Source: Verrucomicrobiales bacterium
GTDB lineage: Bacteria > Verrucomicrobiota > Verrucomicrobiia > Limisphaerales > J093
Length of the DNA stretch: 35,990 nucleotides
Reading direction: 5' to 3'
Assembly (NCBI GenBank): GCA_024233215.1
Contig: JACKPW010000036.1
Coordinates: 1 to 35,990, forward strand
Shown here: positions 14,774-22,553 of the stretch, one piece after another
Layout of the letters: each line of letters begins with the position of its first letter
How positions within the stretch are numbered: position 1 is the first letter of the stretch
Translations under genes and position numbers: made by a program
Notes under the pieces: generated by a model
Seen by the model: only the letters and a program-made list of their open reading frames with translations
Told to the model about the DNA's origin: nothing
Databases searched by the model: none

Positions 14774-16396
14774 CTATTTGACCGCCGCCGGGTTGTAGCG
14801 GTTGCCCGGATGCCAGACCAACCATGACTTCACGCCGTTGTCGGCGAGCGCCTTGATCTGCGCCTTCACCTGATCCGGGCCGTAGGTGATGTGGCCCTTC
14901 ACCCAGGTGGCGGTGAAGCCCTGAATCCAGGGCCGCAGGCGCGCCGGCGTTTCGAGGTTGCCGTTGCGTTTGAGCGAGTCGCGGATGCCGTGGTCCAGCA
15001 CCTCGTAGGGTTTCTGGTCGGGCACCTCGAAGCCATAGTTCATCGGGCCGTAATGGCTCGGGTACATCATCGGGCAGATGTAATCCACCGCGTTGCTCAC
15101 CGCCTCCCAGTACTGCCCGATCCGCATGTCATCAATCGTGTGGCATACGAGGCCGAAGACATCCGCGGCGAGATAGACCTTGAGCGGTTCCAGCGCCTTG
15201 CGGGCATCGAGCAGGAAGCTCTGGATGGCGTCCGCCTTCGAGTCCCCGTTGGGATTGCGGTAATCGAGGTCGGCGGACCTGGGGACGTCCGGGAACCGGA
15301 TGTAGTCGAACTGGACTTCGTTGAAACCGAGTTTCGCCGCCTCCTTCGCCAGGCCGAGATTGTAGCTGCGAAAGTCGGCATCATGCGGTGAGGCCCAGGT
15401 CAGACCGTCGCTGCTCTTGAACGCCCGCCCCGCCGCGCGGTCCCAGATGGCCTTGCTGGGATGGGCCTTGGCAAACACCGGATCCTTGAATGTGACGATG
15501 CGGGCGATCAGATAGATGCCCTCATCCTTCAGGCGCTTCAGCAAGGGCGCCGGATCATCGAATGCCAGCGAATCGTTGGCTTTGGCATTGTAGCGGGTGG
15601 CGGCGGCGGATTTCGTCAGGAGATGGCCCGAGTCATCCTTGAAATCGATGACAAACGCATTCACCGACGTGTCTTTGGCCAGTTTGACCAGCGTGGCGAG
15701 TCGCTCGGAGCGGAGGGTCAACAGCGTGAGGTAGATGCCCTTGGCGTCGATCCGCGGGTTGCCGTCATAGGATCGCTTGGGTACCGGGGCATAGTGCAGA
15801 TCCGCGAAGTCGCCAAAATCGGGCTGGCCCGCATCCGGCGGCGCATCGGCTCCGGTTCCCACGGGGGCCGGGTCCTTCAGCGTAAGGTAGCTGCGGGCCA
15901 CCCAGCCGACGTTGCGCCCGGCGTCCGACGGAAACCGGATCCGGGCCCAGCTTTCGCCGCTGGAAAGCGCCTCCTCGGCCAGCAATTCCACCTCGGTGCC
16001 TTCGCCCAACCGGGCAATGCGGGTGGCATCTGTGCCGGCGGCCAGTCGCACATTCAGCCAGGACGTATTTACGGTGTAGAGTGGAGGTCCGACGGGCGGA
16101 GCCGGTTCCGGCTGACGGGGTGGCTGGCGCTCCGTTGCAACATCGCCCGGCTCGGGTCTTCCCGGGGATTCGCGGGCCGGGGGTGGAGTGGGCAACGGCG
16201 GCGGGGTGTAGACGATGTCGCCCACGGTGCCGCCTCGGTTTTCGGAGTTCAGCGGGGTCACCCGGGAGGCGCCGGAGTTGCATCCGGCCAGCCAGACGGC
16301 GATCAAGCACAGAACGCCGCCGCCGGCCAACGCCGCCAGCCAGGGTGCAAGCCGCCGCCTTGATCCCGCTGGTCCTGGCTGTTGCCCTGCGTCCAT
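14774..16396 (-). CDS. Lipoprotein with SH3-like domain and DUF4015 putative glycoside hydrolase domain
   Basis: A 540-residue protein. A hydrophobic helix (about 19-36) ends in the lipobox LAGC with Cys39, so it is a predicted lipoprotein. A Pro-rich linker (65-105) leads to a bacterial SH3-like domain (about 107-172: YTVNTSWLNVRLAAG through GWVARSYL). Residues 210-540 match DUF4015 (PF13200), a TIM-barrel-type putative glycosyl hydrolase, with AKGIYLTL, FVIDFKDDSGHL, EVQFDYIRFPD, MMYPSHY and KSWLVWHPGN. The acidic residues in VIDFKDD and QFDYIRFP are candidate catalytic positions; enzymatic activity is not established for this family. SH3-like domains often bind cell-wall peptides, so a wall-associated role is plausible. 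It is last in a likely operon after the isomerase gene, 42 bases downstream. Confidence 0.9.
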   Translation of the reverse strand: MDAGQQPGPAGSRRRLAPWLAALAGGGVLCLIAVWLAGCNSGASRVTPLNSENRGGTVGDIVYTPPPLPTPPPARESPGRPEPGDVATERQPPRQPEPAPPVGPPLYTVNTSWLNVRLAAGTDATRIARLGEGTEVELLAEEALSSGESWARIRFPSDAGRNVGWVARSYLTLKDPAPVGTGADAPPDAGQPDFGDFADLHYAPVPKRSYDGNPRIDAKGIYLTLLTLRSERLATLVKLAKDTSVNAFVIDFKDDSGHLLTKSAAATRYNAKANDSLAFDDPAPLLKRLKDEGIYLIARIVTFKDPVFAKAHPSKAIWDRAAGRAFKSSDGLTWASPHDADFRSYNLGLAKEAAKLGFNEVQFDYIRFPDVPRSADLDYRNPNGDSKADAIQSFLLDARKALEPLKVYLAADVFGLVCHTIDDMRIGQYWEAVSNAVDYICPMMYPSHYGPMNYGFEVPDQKPYEVLDHGIRDSLKRNGNLETPARLRPWIQGFTATWVKGHITYGPDQVKAQIKALADNGVKSWLVWHPGNRYNPAAVK

Positions 16397-16438
16397 CCGG
16401 CTGTCTCAGTGGCCCGCCAATGACCTTTGCACGGAGTT

Positions 16439-17584
16439 CTATTTCTCCGCGGGGAGAAGGATCTGGACGTCGTAGCTTTCCTTCAGCTTCTTGAAGTAGT
16501 CGGGGAGCTGCTGTTCCACCTTCTGGGTGAGGAGGAATTCACGGAGATCCTCCTCCGCGTCGGCGAACGCGACCTTCTCGGCGGGCCGGCGTTCGTTTAC
16601 GCGGACCAGGTAGTAGCCGAGCTTGGCGGAAACCACGTCGCTCAACTGGCCGACCGGCAGGCTGAAGAGGACCTCGTTGAGCTCGGGAGCCATGGGCGCA
16701 TTGCGGGCGGCCACATATTCCCCTTTGGTGGTCTGGACATCGGGGTCCTCGGAGTACTTGAGGATGATCTCCTTGAAGTCCGCCCCGCCCGTGACCTGGG
16801 TGCGCAGCTGTTGGGCGAGCTGAAGCTTCTGGGCCTGCACTTCGGTGGGCAGGGGATCCCGCGTCACGCGATCCACCGTGTAGAGCAGCAGCAGGTCCGC
16901 CTGCACCCGTTCGGGACGGTCCAGTCGGGCGAGGTTGGCGCGCTTGATTGCGGCGAGTTGCAGCCGGGCCTGTTCCACCCGGGCGGAGGTATCCCCCGCG
17001 GCCTCCATCGCGGCGATGCGCTTCGCGAGGTCCGCGGTACGGACGTCCTCGCCATTGTCGTAAAAGCTCTGAATCTCGGCCGAGGACACGGTCAGGGTGC
17101 TGCGGATCTCACGGTTGATGACCTCCTCCACCAACGCCTGTTCGAGGGCCCGCTTTTCAAAGGCTTCAACGGTCATGCCGACCGCCATCAGCTGGCGGGC
17201 GTAGGACGCCTCCGACAGGGCGCGGGACTTGGTGTCGGCAATGAACTTGCCGGCGGAGACCTTGGCCCGCTCACGGTCATCGGCGGTGGCCCGCTGGTCG
17301 AGCGTTCGCGCGAGGATCAACCGATCCAGCAACCGCTGCCGGGCCTGGGGTTCCTGCGGCGGGGCGATGGTCTGTCCCTGGGTGGCCAGGGTGCTCTTGA
17401 GGGCCCGGAAATTGTCGTCCAGCTCCTGCTGCCGGATCTCGATTCCGCGGCCCTTGACGATGACCGGGTTGTCGAAGAGATCGGCGTAAGTGAGCCGGGC
17501 GGGTGCGGCTGCGCGGAGGCCCGTCGGCCAGAGGACGAGGGCGGCGAGAAGGGCGGTCAGCGCGGGAAGGCAAGGGTTCTTCAT
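16439..17584 (-). CDS. Exported parvulin-type peptidyl-prolyl isomerase (SurA-like)
   Basis: A 381-residue protein with a signal peptide (residues 1-25, ending at a probable Ala-x-Ala site). Residues about 30-200 are helical, with ARQRLLDRLILARTLDQRA and SYARQLMAVGMTVEAFEKRALEQALVEEVI, which resembles the SurA/PrsA N-terminal chaperone part. Residues 225-330 carry a rotamase domain: RVQADLLLLY, GADFKEIILKYSEDPD, a short core, then FSLPVGQLSDVVSAKLGYYLVRVNERRPA. SurA-type proteins help fold outer-membrane proteins in the periplasm. The gene begins 6 bases after the serA stop, so it is probably in the same mRNA. A role together with the DUF4015 lipoprotein is possible. The start is the ATG at 17584. 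Confidence 0.92.
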   Translation of the reverse strand: MKNPCLPALTALLAALVLWPTGLRAAAPARLTYADLFDNPVIVKGRGIEIRQQELDDNFRALKSTLATQGQTIAPPQEPQARQRLLDRLILARTLDQRATADDRERAKVSAGKFIADTKSRALSEASYARQLMAVGMTVEAFEKRALEQALVEEVINREIRSTLTVSSAEIQSFYDNGEDVRTADLAKRIAAMEAAGDTSARVEQARLQLAAIKRANLARLDRPERVQADLLLLYTVDRVTRDPLPTEVQAQKLQLAQQLRTQVTGGADFKEIILKYSEDPDVQTTKGEYVAARNAPMAPELNEVLFSLPVGQLSDVVSAKLGYYLVRVNERRPAEKVAFADAEEDLREFLLTQKVEQQLPDYFKKLKESYDVQILLPAEK

Positions 17585-17590
17585 CAGGAG

Positions 17591-19183
17591 CTAGAGTTTG
17601 ATCACGTGGACATTGCTGATGGCGGGGTCGTCGCGGAGTTCCTTCATCGCCTCGGCCGCCGGCACGCTGTCGAGGTTGAGCACGGTCAGGGCCTCGCCGC
17701 CGGCCTGGTCGCGATGCAGGCTCATGTTGGCGATGTTCACCTCGGCCCGGCCGAGAATGCTGCCGATGTGGCCGACCATCCCCGGTCGGTCGGTGTTCTT
17801 GAGCAGAAGCACGACTCCTTCGGGCACGATTTCAACGGGCTGGCTGTTGACCCGGACGATGCGCGGCAACAGGCGGGAGCTGAACAGGGTGCCGCCGACC
17901 GAGGTGCGCTTGTCACCGGAGTGGGCCGAGACATGCAGCCATTCCTGGAAGTCGGTTTCCTCGCTGGACTTGGTTTCCTCGACGAGCAGGCCGAGGCTGT
18001 TGGCGAGGCTGCGGACGTTCACGGTGTTCACCTCGGAACCGGCGGCGTTCTGCAGGAAACCCTTCAGCACGGCGCGACTGACGGGATCTCCCGGCAGCGC
18101 CGTGGCCTTGCCACCGAAGGTGATGACCAGGCGGTCGTTGCGCTTGGGACTGATCTGCGCCAGTACCAGCCCCAGTTTCTCGCCCAGGGCGAGGTAAGGG
18201 CGGACGAGATCGGAGGTCCGCGCATCCAGGCTCGGCATGTTGACGGCGTTGCGAATGCTGTCGTTGAGGAGGAAGTCACCGATCACCTCGGCGATCTCGA
18301 TCCCGACGTTCTCCTGGGCCTCGGCCGTGCTGGCGCCCAGGTGGGGGGTCATGAGGAGACCCGGCAGGCTGCGCAGCGGTGAATCCTCCGGCAACGGTTC
18401 GGTGGTGTAGACGTCCAGCGCAGCGCCGCCCAGGTGGCCGCTCCGAAGGGCCTCCGCAAGATCGGTCTCATTGACGATGCCTCCGCGGGCGGCGTTGATG
18501 ATGCAGGCACCCGGCTTCATGGAAGCGATGGCCGCCGCGTTCACCATGCCGTCTGTCTCCTCGCTCTTCGGCATGTGCACGGTGAGGAAGTCCACCCTTG
18601 GGTAGAGGTCCTCCGGCTTCTCCACCAGCTCGACCTGAAGTGCTTTCGCGCGCGCCAGACTGAGGTAGGGATCGTAGCCGATCACCTTCATTCCGAACGC
18701 CGTGGCACGGGTGGCGACCTCGCTGCCGATGCGGCCCAGGCCAAGAATGCCGAGAGTCTTGCCGTTCAGCTCGGAGCCCTTGAGCTTCTTGCGGTCCCAC
18801 TTGCCTGCGCGCATCGAGGCGACGGCATCGGGAATCTTGCGGGCGAGGGAGATCATCAACGAAAAGGCCAGTTCGGCGGTGGAAATGGTGTTGCCCCCGG
18901 GCGTGTTCATCACCACCACCCCGCGCTGGGTGGCGGCTTCCACGTCCACGTTGTCGACCCCCACCCCGGCCCGGCCGACGACCTTGAGGTTCGGACAGGA
19001 CTCGATGACCTTGCGGGTGATCTTGGTTTCGGAGCGGACGACGAAGGCCGCGGCATCGGGGACGGTGGCAATCAATTCATCCTCACCGAGGCGCTGGTCC
19101 AGCACGACCACCTCGAAGGCGCTTTGTTCCTGAAGCATGGCCACGCCCTTGGGGGACACGGGATCGCAAACGACGATTTTCAT
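17591..19183 (-). CDS. serA: D-3-phosphoglycerate dehydrogenase
   Basis: A 530-residue cytoplasmic enzyme that oxidises 3-phosphoglycerate to 3-phosphohydroxypyruvate with NAD+, the first step of serine synthesis. The Rossmann loop is GLGRIG at 148-153. The 2-hydroxyacid dehydrogenase catalytic residues are Arg233 (AARGG), Glu262 and His281 (PHLGAS). The middle holds an ASB (allosteric substrate-binding) domain and the last 75 residues an ACT domain (VVLLLKNTDRPGMVGHIGSILG), as in the long form found in many bacteria. ACT domains bind serine for feedback inhibition. The start is the ATG at 19183; the frame extends 15 codons farther but that segment contains the putative promoter. The promoter at 19213-19241 is good. 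The isomerase gene follows at 6 bases. Confidence 0.97.
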   Translation of the reverse strand: MKIVVCDPVSPKGVAMLQEQSAFEVVVLDQRLGEDELIATVPDAAAFVVRSETKITRKVIESCPNLKVVGRAGVGVDNVDVEAATQRGVVVMNTPGGNTISTAELAFSLMISLARKIPDAVASMRAGKWDRKKLKGSELNGKTLGILGLGRIGSEVATRATAFGMKVIGYDPYLSLARAKALQVELVEKPEDLYPRVDFLTVHMPKSEETDGMVNAAAIASMKPGACIINAARGGIVNETDLAEALRSGHLGGAALDVYTTEPLPEDSPLRSLPGLLMTPHLGASTAEAQENVGIEIAEVIGDFLLNDSIRNAVNMPSLDARTSDLVRPYLALGEKLGLVLAQISPKRNDRLVITFGGKATALPGDPVSRAVLKGFLQNAAGSEVNTVNVRSLANSLGLLVEETKSSEETDFQEWLHVSAHSGDKRTSVGGTLFSSRLLPRIVRVNSQPVEIVPEGVVLLLKNTDRPGMVGHIGSILGRAEVNIANMSLHRDQAGGEALTVLNLDSVPAAEAMKELRDDPAISNVHVIKL

Positions 19184-19212
19184 AAGGCTCACTGCAACTT
19201 CTCGAAAGGCGG

Positions 19213-19241
19213 AGCCTAGGCAAGCCACCCCGACCGGTCAA
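19213..19241 (-). promoter_or_regulatory. Promoter of serA
   Basis: On the minus strand TTGACC (19241-19236) and TAGGCT (19218-19213) are separated by exactly 17 bases, a good sigma-70 arrangement, 29 bases before the serA ATG. It falls inside the region that would encode the extra N-terminal residues, supporting the ATG at 19183. Confidence 0.7.
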
Positions 19242-19320
19242 ATCCGGTTTCGGGAACGGGTGGGCCATGGCGCCGGCGGGAGATCCCCGGTTGCTGGAGC
19301 TCCCAGTGGTACAAAACTTT

Positions 19321-19334
19321 GATGCATATGCATC
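19321..19334. promoter_or_regulatory. Perfect 14-base palindrome GATGCATATGCATC upstream of serA
   Basis: GATGCAT is followed directly by its reverse complement. It lies about 80 bases upstream of the serA -35 element, in an AT-rich patch within GC-rich DNA. A dimeric regulator could bind here; none is known from the window. A random 14-base palindrome is rare but not excluded. Confidence 0.35.
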
Positions 19335-19508
19335 GAGAATTTGTTCATTCCTTCTGGTCGCGGGCCAGCTGGATGGCGGAGTTGCCGGTGTGTTGTCGGG
19401 GTGACGACAGCGGCGCCGACGTCGCGCGCCGAAGGCGTAATCACCCTCCAGGCAGGCCCAGCCCCCCCGCGGGCGCGCAAGTCCTGCCAAATTCCTGTCA
19501 GCCGTCGC

Positions 19509-19523
19509 GGCCGGAACCCGGCC
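19509..19523 (-). terminator. Possible stem-loop directly after the SGNH hydrolase gene
   Basis: On the minus strand GGCCGG, GTT and CCGGCC form a perfect 6-bp stem right after the TGA stop at 19524-19526. There is no U-rich tail, so it may be a weak terminator or a 3'-end stabiliser rather than a rho-independent terminator. Confidence 0.3.
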
Positions 19524-20525
19524 TCAACGCACTGACAGCCGAAACACCTGCATCGAGTCCGCCGCGTTGATCTCCCTCATCCTTACCGACACCCGCACTT
19601 GCTCGGACACCAGCGGCGCCCATGTCAGGAAGTCGGCGGTCGTCTCAAGGGCGATGGTCGTGTCGAGAGGGCAGCGCCACCGAATGAGGACCCCACCCGG
19701 GTCTGGCTTCGCGACCAACGCGTAGTCCAGCAGCCGTGTTCCCGTCCCCGCGAGAATGGCATCGGCAAAACGGGTGCCCAGCACCGCCACTGAATCCGCG
19801 TCGTAGTGAACCCCGTCGAGGGTGTTCAGATCGTCGGTATCGACCGCCACCTCCTGCTGGGTCTGGGCCAGTCGCACCTCCGCGGAGTGGGGCTGATTAT
19901 CCAGCACCCGCCCGCATACGAAGAGCGTCGATGAACTGTTCCAGCCAAGGCTTGCCAGATACTGCAGCATGTCGCCTCGCAACTTCTTCAGATTGGCCGC
20001 GTAGGAATCGGACCATTCAAGCCGGGTTGCATCATTCTCCCCCTGCATCCATACGATCGCGCGAATCGTCGCCCCGTCAGCCTCGAGCGATCCCAAGGCG
20101 TCGCGGACCTCGGATTGCCAGAGATCCCACATCTCCCCCCCCCCATCATTATTATGCCAATTCTCTGCGAGAGAAGTACTGCCGCGACTCACCTTGATGA
20201 CACAGGGAGCCCAACCCGCCCCAGCCAAATGCCTCCCCATTGCGATTTCGGGGCCGTAGACTCCGGTCTCGGGGATGGGGTGGAGCGTGGTCCACCCGGC
20301 TGAGGAGGCCCGGAACCAGACGGGTCCATCCGTGTCGTAGTGGAACGGAATCGCAGCATCCCCAGGCAGCGCCTCGTAGCCCTGCGAAACCCTTCCCGAG
20401 GCGTTCGACTGGCCGCAGAGGATGACGATGTCGCCGGCGAGGCAGGTCCCGCTCACGAAACCGAGGCATACCGCGAAGGTCGGGGACGACAGACTGCGCA
20501 AATGTCGAAACACGATGTGAAGCAT
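19524..20525 (-). CDS. Sialate O-acetylesterase-like SGNH hydrolase (exported)
   Basis: A 333-residue protein. A signal peptide covers about residues 1-31 (ends GTCLAGD). The mature part opens with VILCGQSNASG, where Ser40 of GQSN is the probable nucleophile. The block WMQGENDA lies further in, and DGVHYD near the C-terminal third carries the probable catalytic His (and Asp). These define the SASA/carbohydrate esterase 6-type domain (PF03629), which removes acetyl groups from sugars. The C-terminal 65 residues (after ARTGTRLLDYALV) look like an extra beta-rich segment with FRLSVR at the end. A run of ten C on the plus strand (20145-20154) encodes GGG in NNDGGGEMWDLW, a site prone to slippage. 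The ATG at 20525 is preferred over a TTG 24 bases earlier. Substrate unknown. Confidence 0.88.
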   Translation of the reverse strand: MLHIVFRHLRSLSSPTFAVCLGFVSGTCLAGDIVILCGQSNASGRVSQGYEALPGDAAIPFHYDTDGPVWFRASSAGWTTLHPIPETGVYGPEIAMGRHLAGAGWAPCVIKVSRGSTSLAENWHNNDGGGEMWDLWQSEVRDALGSLEADGATIRAIVWMQGENDATRLEWSDSYAANLKKLRGDMLQYLASLGWNSSSTLFVCGRVLDNQPHSAEVRLAQTQQEVAVDTDDLNTLDGVHYDADSVAVLGTRFADAILAGTGTRLLDYALVAKPDPGGVLIRWRCPLDTTIALETTADFLTWAPLVSEQVRVSVRMREINAADSMQVFRLSVR

Positions 20526-20587
20526 AGGTCGTCCCGATGCCGGCTTCAAAGGCAGAAGCAGGCAGAAGCAGCACCAGGTTCAGGCAA

Positions 20588-20785
20588 TCAGAGGGGTGTA
20601 CCTTCCTGCCGGCGGCCTTGGTTCAGGTCGTTGCGTTTCCGCTCGTACCACTCCCTCCATCGGGCGAACGAGCGGCCTCCCTCCCCTGAGGGCTGGCCGA
20701 GGAGTAGGTTCTCCGTGCTGATATCCTCATCCAATTCCGGCCAGTGGATGCCGTGGCCGCCACCAAATCTCCGCCACTGATCGGC
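20588..20785 (-). pseudogene. Remnant of a DUF2442-domain protein
   Basis: On the minus strand an open stretch of 65 codons ends in TGA at 20588. It begins ADQWRRFGGGHGIHWPELDE and continues with DISTENLLLG, the conserved C-terminal half of one DUF2442 class (W.liggG.gIHWPeLDEDls..gLL.G). The frame has no ATG, GTG or TTG before LDED, and an upstream TAA near 20846 closes it, so the N-terminal half is missing. The C-terminal tail (RSFARWREWYERKRND) is also typical of the family. DUF2442 is often encoded next to DUF4160 in putative toxin-antitoxin-like pairs; no DUF4160 copy is seen here. It lies directly upstream of the SDR gene, on the other strand. Confidence 0.75.
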
Positions 20786-20862
20786 CGTGCCAGCGACAGT
20801 TTTTGCGGGGGCACCCCGAGAACTCGCTGGCTCCGGCGTGAAAGCTGGTTAAGTTCCCGCCC

Positions 20863-21663
20863 GTGCAGTGTGGTCTGGCGGACAAATCCATCCTCATCAT
20901 GGGCGGCACCTCGGGCATCGGGGTGGCCGCGGCGCGTGCGTTGATCGCCGAGGGCGTCCGGGTGGTTTGTGTCGGGCGGGACGAGGCGACCGCCGAATCG
21001 GCCCGGCAGGACCTGGGGGAACGCGCCCGCGTGCTGACCGGTGATGCCTGCGATCCGGCCACCGCCGACCGGGCGGTTCGTGAGGCGGTGGGGTTCGGCG
21101 GCCGGCTCGATGGGCTGTTTCATGTGGCGGGGGGCAGCGGGCGTCGCGCCGGCGATGGGCCACTGCACGATCTGACCGACGCGGGGTGGAATCACACCCT
21201 TCGGCTGAACCTCGAATCGGTGTTTCTCTCCAACCGGGCCGCGGTCCGGCAATTTCTGGAGCAGGGCAGCGGCGGGGCGGTGTTGAACCTCGGATCCGTG
21301 CTCGCGCAATCGCCGGCGCCCCACTTCTTCGCCACCCACGCCTACGCCGCGGCCAAGGCGGGTTTGGAGGGGCTCACCCGTGCCGCCGCCGCGCACTACG
21401 CACCGGAGAACATCCGGTTCAACGCCATCGCCGCCGGCCTCGTGGCCACGCCGATGTCTGCCCGGGCGCAATCGGATGATGCGATCATGCGTTACACCCG
21501 CACAAAACAGCCGCTGGACGACGGTCGCATCGGCCAACCGAAAGACCTGCTTGCGGCGATTCTGTTTTTCCTTTCCGACGCCTCCCGTTTCGTCACCGGG
21601 CAGGTGCTGGCGGTTGACGGCGGGTGGTCGGTTTCCGAGGGGCAACACGGAGGTCCCGGATGA
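20863..21663 (+). CDS. Short-chain dehydrogenase/reductase (SDR family)
   Basis: A 266-residue classical SDR with the cofactor loop GGTSGIG at 14-20, the DAC.P segment for the adenine ring, NVAG-equivalent HVAG at 87-90, Asn116, Ser145 and the YAAAK motif (Tyr161, Lys165). The C-terminal GQVLAVDGGWS is typical. It catalyses NAD(P)-dependent oxidoreduction of an alcohol or carbonyl compound; the substrate cannot be told. The only start is GTG at 20863, with no obvious ribosome site. The stop overlaps the ROK gene start (ATGA), so the two are probably translationally coupled. The neighbouring sugar-kinase-like gene suggests a sugar or sugar-derived alcohol substrate. Confidence 0.93.
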   Translation: MQCGLADKSILIMGGTSGIGVAAARALIAEGVRVVCVGRDEATAESARQDLGERARVLTGDACDPATADRAVREAVGFGGRLDGLFHVAGGSGRRAGDGPLHDLTDAGWNHTLRLNLESVFLSNRAAVRQFLEQGSGGAVLNLGSVLAQSPAPHFFATHAYAAAKAGLEGLTRAAAAHYAPENIRFNAIAAGLVATPMSARAQSDDAIMRYTRTKQPLDDGRIGQPKDLLAAILFFLSDASRFVTGQVLAVDGGWSVSEGQHGGPG

Positions 21664-22553
21664 GCTACGCGGTGGGCATTGATGTGGGCGGATCGAGTGT
21701 GAAGGCGGTGGCGGTCACGCCGGAGGGCGACGTGCAGTCGCAGTCGAACCGGCCGTTTGAACCGACGGAACCGCTGGCCTTCGCCCGCACGGTGCGGGAC
21801 GTGTTGCGGGAGGTGTTCGCGCTGCATGGCGAGGCGCTGGAAGCGGTGGGGGTGTCGGCGCCGGGACTGGCGGCGAAGGACGAGCGCTCGATCGCGTTCA
21901 TGCCGGGTCGGCTGGGGGGGATCGAGGGACTGGACTGGACGGATTACCTCGGTGCGCCGTTTCGGGTGCCGGTGCTTAACGATGCGCACGCGGCGCTGCT
22001 GGGGGAGGTCTGGCAGGGGGCGGCGCAGGGGGTGGCCAATGTGTTCATGCTGACGCTTGGCACGGGAGTGGGCGGGGCGGCGATGGTGGATGGCCGCTTG
22101 TTGAAGGGGGCCATCGGTCGCGCGGGGCACCTGGGCCACATCTGTCTCGACCCCGACGGTCCGAAGGACATCTGCAATCTCCCCGGCAGCCTGGAGCACG
22201 CCATCGGCAACTACAGCCTGACCGAGCGGGCCCAGGGCCGCTTTGCCACCACGCACGACCTGGCCCGGGCGGTGGCCGGGGGGGACAGTTTCGCCGGCGA
22301 GGTGTGGGATCGGTCGGTTCGCCGGCTCGCCCTGGGGGTGGCCTCACTCATCAACGTGCTGGATCCCGAACGGGTCATTATTGGCGGGGGCATCGCCGAG
22401 GCCGGGGCCACGCTGCTCGAACCGTTGCGCCGTCATCTCGCGGAGTATGAATGGCGGCCTGGGGGACGCAGCGTCGTCCTGGTCCAACCGGCTCTGGGGG
22501 AATACGCGGGCGCCATGGGTTCGGCCTGGAACGCCCTGCAACACGTGCCATGA
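21660..22553 (+). CDS. ROK family protein, probable sugar kinase
   Basis: A 297-residue ROK (repressor, ORF, kinase) protein without an N-terminal DNA-binding domain, so more likely a kinase than a repressor. GIDVGGSSVKA at 6-16 is the phosphate 1 loop, NDAHAA at 107-112 contains the catalytic-type Asp108, and TLGTGVGG at 132-139 is the phosphate 2 loop. GHLGH (156-160) provides the zinc-site histidine. The usual C-x-C-G-x-x-G-C-L-E zinc motif reads DICNLPGSLE, keeping only one cysteine (172) and changing the last to Ser177, so zinc binding is probably impaired. Substrate is probably a hexose such as glucose or fructose. The GGAGG ribosome site six bases before the ATG and the ATGA overlap with the SDR gene support this start. 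The next gene overlaps similarly. Confidence 0.92.
   Translation: MSYAVGIDVGGSSVKAVAVTPEGDVQSQSNRPFEPTEPLAFARTVRDVLREVFALHGEALEAVGVSAPGLAAKDERSIAFMPGRLGGIEGLDWTDYLGAPFRVPVLNDAHAALLGEVWQGAAQGVANVFMLTLGTGVGGAAMVDGRLLKGAIGRAGHLGHICLDPDGPKDICNLPGSLEHAIGNYSLTERAQGRFATTHDLARAVAGGDSFAGEVWDRSVRRLALGVASLINVLDPERVIIGGGIAEAGATLLEPLRRHLAEYEWRPGGRSVVLVQPALGEYAGAMGSAWNALQHVP

Noticed and set aside
16427..18382. Long open frame on the plus strand opposite serA and the isomerase gene
   Set aside because: The translation is rich in Gly, His, Leu and Arg with no domain, and it mirrors two well-supported genes on the other strand. High GC keeps antisense frames open.
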